From NCBI GenBank assembly GCA_009921765.1, contig RFXC01000214.1, positions 1 through 7,139 on the forward strand: a stretch of 7,139 bases of DNA, written 5' to 3'. This document shows positions 6,867-7,139 of the stretch, one piece after another; position 1 is the stretch's first letter, and the number at the start of each line of letters is the position of its first letter. Position numbers and translations under genes: made by a program. The stretch comes from Betaproteobacteria bacterium (GTDB taxonomy: Bacteria > Pseudomonadota > Gammaproteobacteria > Burkholderiales > Burkholderiaceae). The notes beneath the pieces are model-generated. The model made no database searches. It saw only the letters and a program-made list of their open reading frames with translations, and was not told the DNA's origin.

Positions 6867-7139
6867 TTGACTAAGAAGCCGGGCGACCCACGTCCCATCC
6901 AGAGCATGACCGGTTTTGCCACAGCCCTACGCGAAGGCGAAGCGGGGTCGGTCAGTGTCGAGATCCGCAGCGTCAACGCCCGATTTCTCGATCTGTCGTT
7001 TCGTGCGCCGGACGACCTTCGGGCGGCGGAAGCCGCGCTTCGCGAGCAAATTTCCGCTGTAGTCCAGCGCGGAAAGGTGGAGTGCCGGATCAGCTTTCGC
7101 AGCGCGACTGGGCGTGGCAGCGGGCAGGTCATCCAAACC
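6867..7139 (+). CDS. yicC: YicC-family endoribonuclease, N-terminal part only
   Basis: YicC/YloC family protein, known as an endoribonuclease and, in E. coli, linked to small-RNA turnover. The first 91 codons are visible out of roughly 290; the frame is open at the right edge. The N-terminal domain signature is clear: IQSMTGFATA, then VEIRSVNARFLDLSFRAPDDLR and REQISAVVQRGKVECRISF. The start is uncertain. The first ATG is at 6906 (MTGFATAL), but the conserved I-x-S before MTGF is encoded in frame upstream and would be lost, so I place the start at the in-frame TTG at 6867 (peptide MTKKPGDPRPIQSMTGFA). Neither start has a good Shine-Dalgarno. The gene is divergent from rph, the same pairing as in enterobacteria. 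Confidence 0.9.
   Translation, partial: MTKKPGDPRPIQSMTGFATALREGEAGSVSVEIRSVNARFLDLSFRAPDDLRAAEAALREQISAVVQRGKVECRISFRSATGRGSGQVIQT

Noticed and set aside
6767..7132. Minus-strand open frame opposite the yicC start and intergenic gap
   Set aside because: It overlaps a clear YicC N-terminal domain on the other strand and has no family resemblance.
1..7139. Undescribed system, mobile element, CRISPR array or foreign island
   Set aside because: Every stretch longer than about 220 bp is covered by a recognisable conserved housekeeping or nitrogen-regulation gene. Base composition is uniform by eye, and there are no direct repeats, integrase or transposase genes.

Overview
The window looks like ordinary, conserved chromosome from a high-GC betaproteobacterium, most likely of the Burkholderiales. 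This rests on the protein sequences (GlnA, NtrB, NtrC, HemW), the GC-rich codon use and the gene order. I see no mobile element, CRISPR array, tRNA, rRNA or undescribed system. The most informative part is the control region in front of glnA.

Layout. From 1 to 3868, on the minus strand and read from high to low coordinates, lie glnA (glutamine synthetase), ntrB/glnL (nitrogen sensor kinase) and ntrC/glnG (sigma54-dependent activator, cut by the left edge). A perfect rho-independent terminator sits between glnA and ntrB. From 4084 to 6754, also on the minus strand, is the tight cluster rph - rdgB - hemW (RNase PH, non-canonical purine NTP pyrophosphatase, HemW-type radical SAM heme chaperone). 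On the plus strand at the right edge, divergent from rph, is the first third of a YicC-family endoribonuclease gene.

The 215-bp gap between hemW and glnA (3869-4083) can be read in detail. It holds a near-consensus sigma54 promoter (TGGCAC-N5-CTGCT), an upstream dyad that fits the NtrC core GCAC-N7-GTGC exactly, a second NtrC half-site 29 bp further out, a possible sigma70 promoter whose -35 box lies inside the first NtrC site, and two perfect inverted repeats, one of which would fall in the glnA 5' leader. This matches the dual-promoter logic known for enterobacterial glnALG.

How the genes work together. NtrB would phosphorylate NtrC under nitrogen limitation. NtrC-P would then activate glnA from the sigma54 promoter, and the terminator would keep ntrBC expression below that of glnA. 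GlnA keeps the adenylylation tyrosine, so post-translational control by an adenylyltransferase encoded elsewhere is expected. The rph/rdgB/hemW/yicC group is housekeeping: RNA 3'-end processing, nucleotide-pool cleaning, heme handling and RNA turnover. The divergent yicC/rph pairing is also found in enterobacteria.
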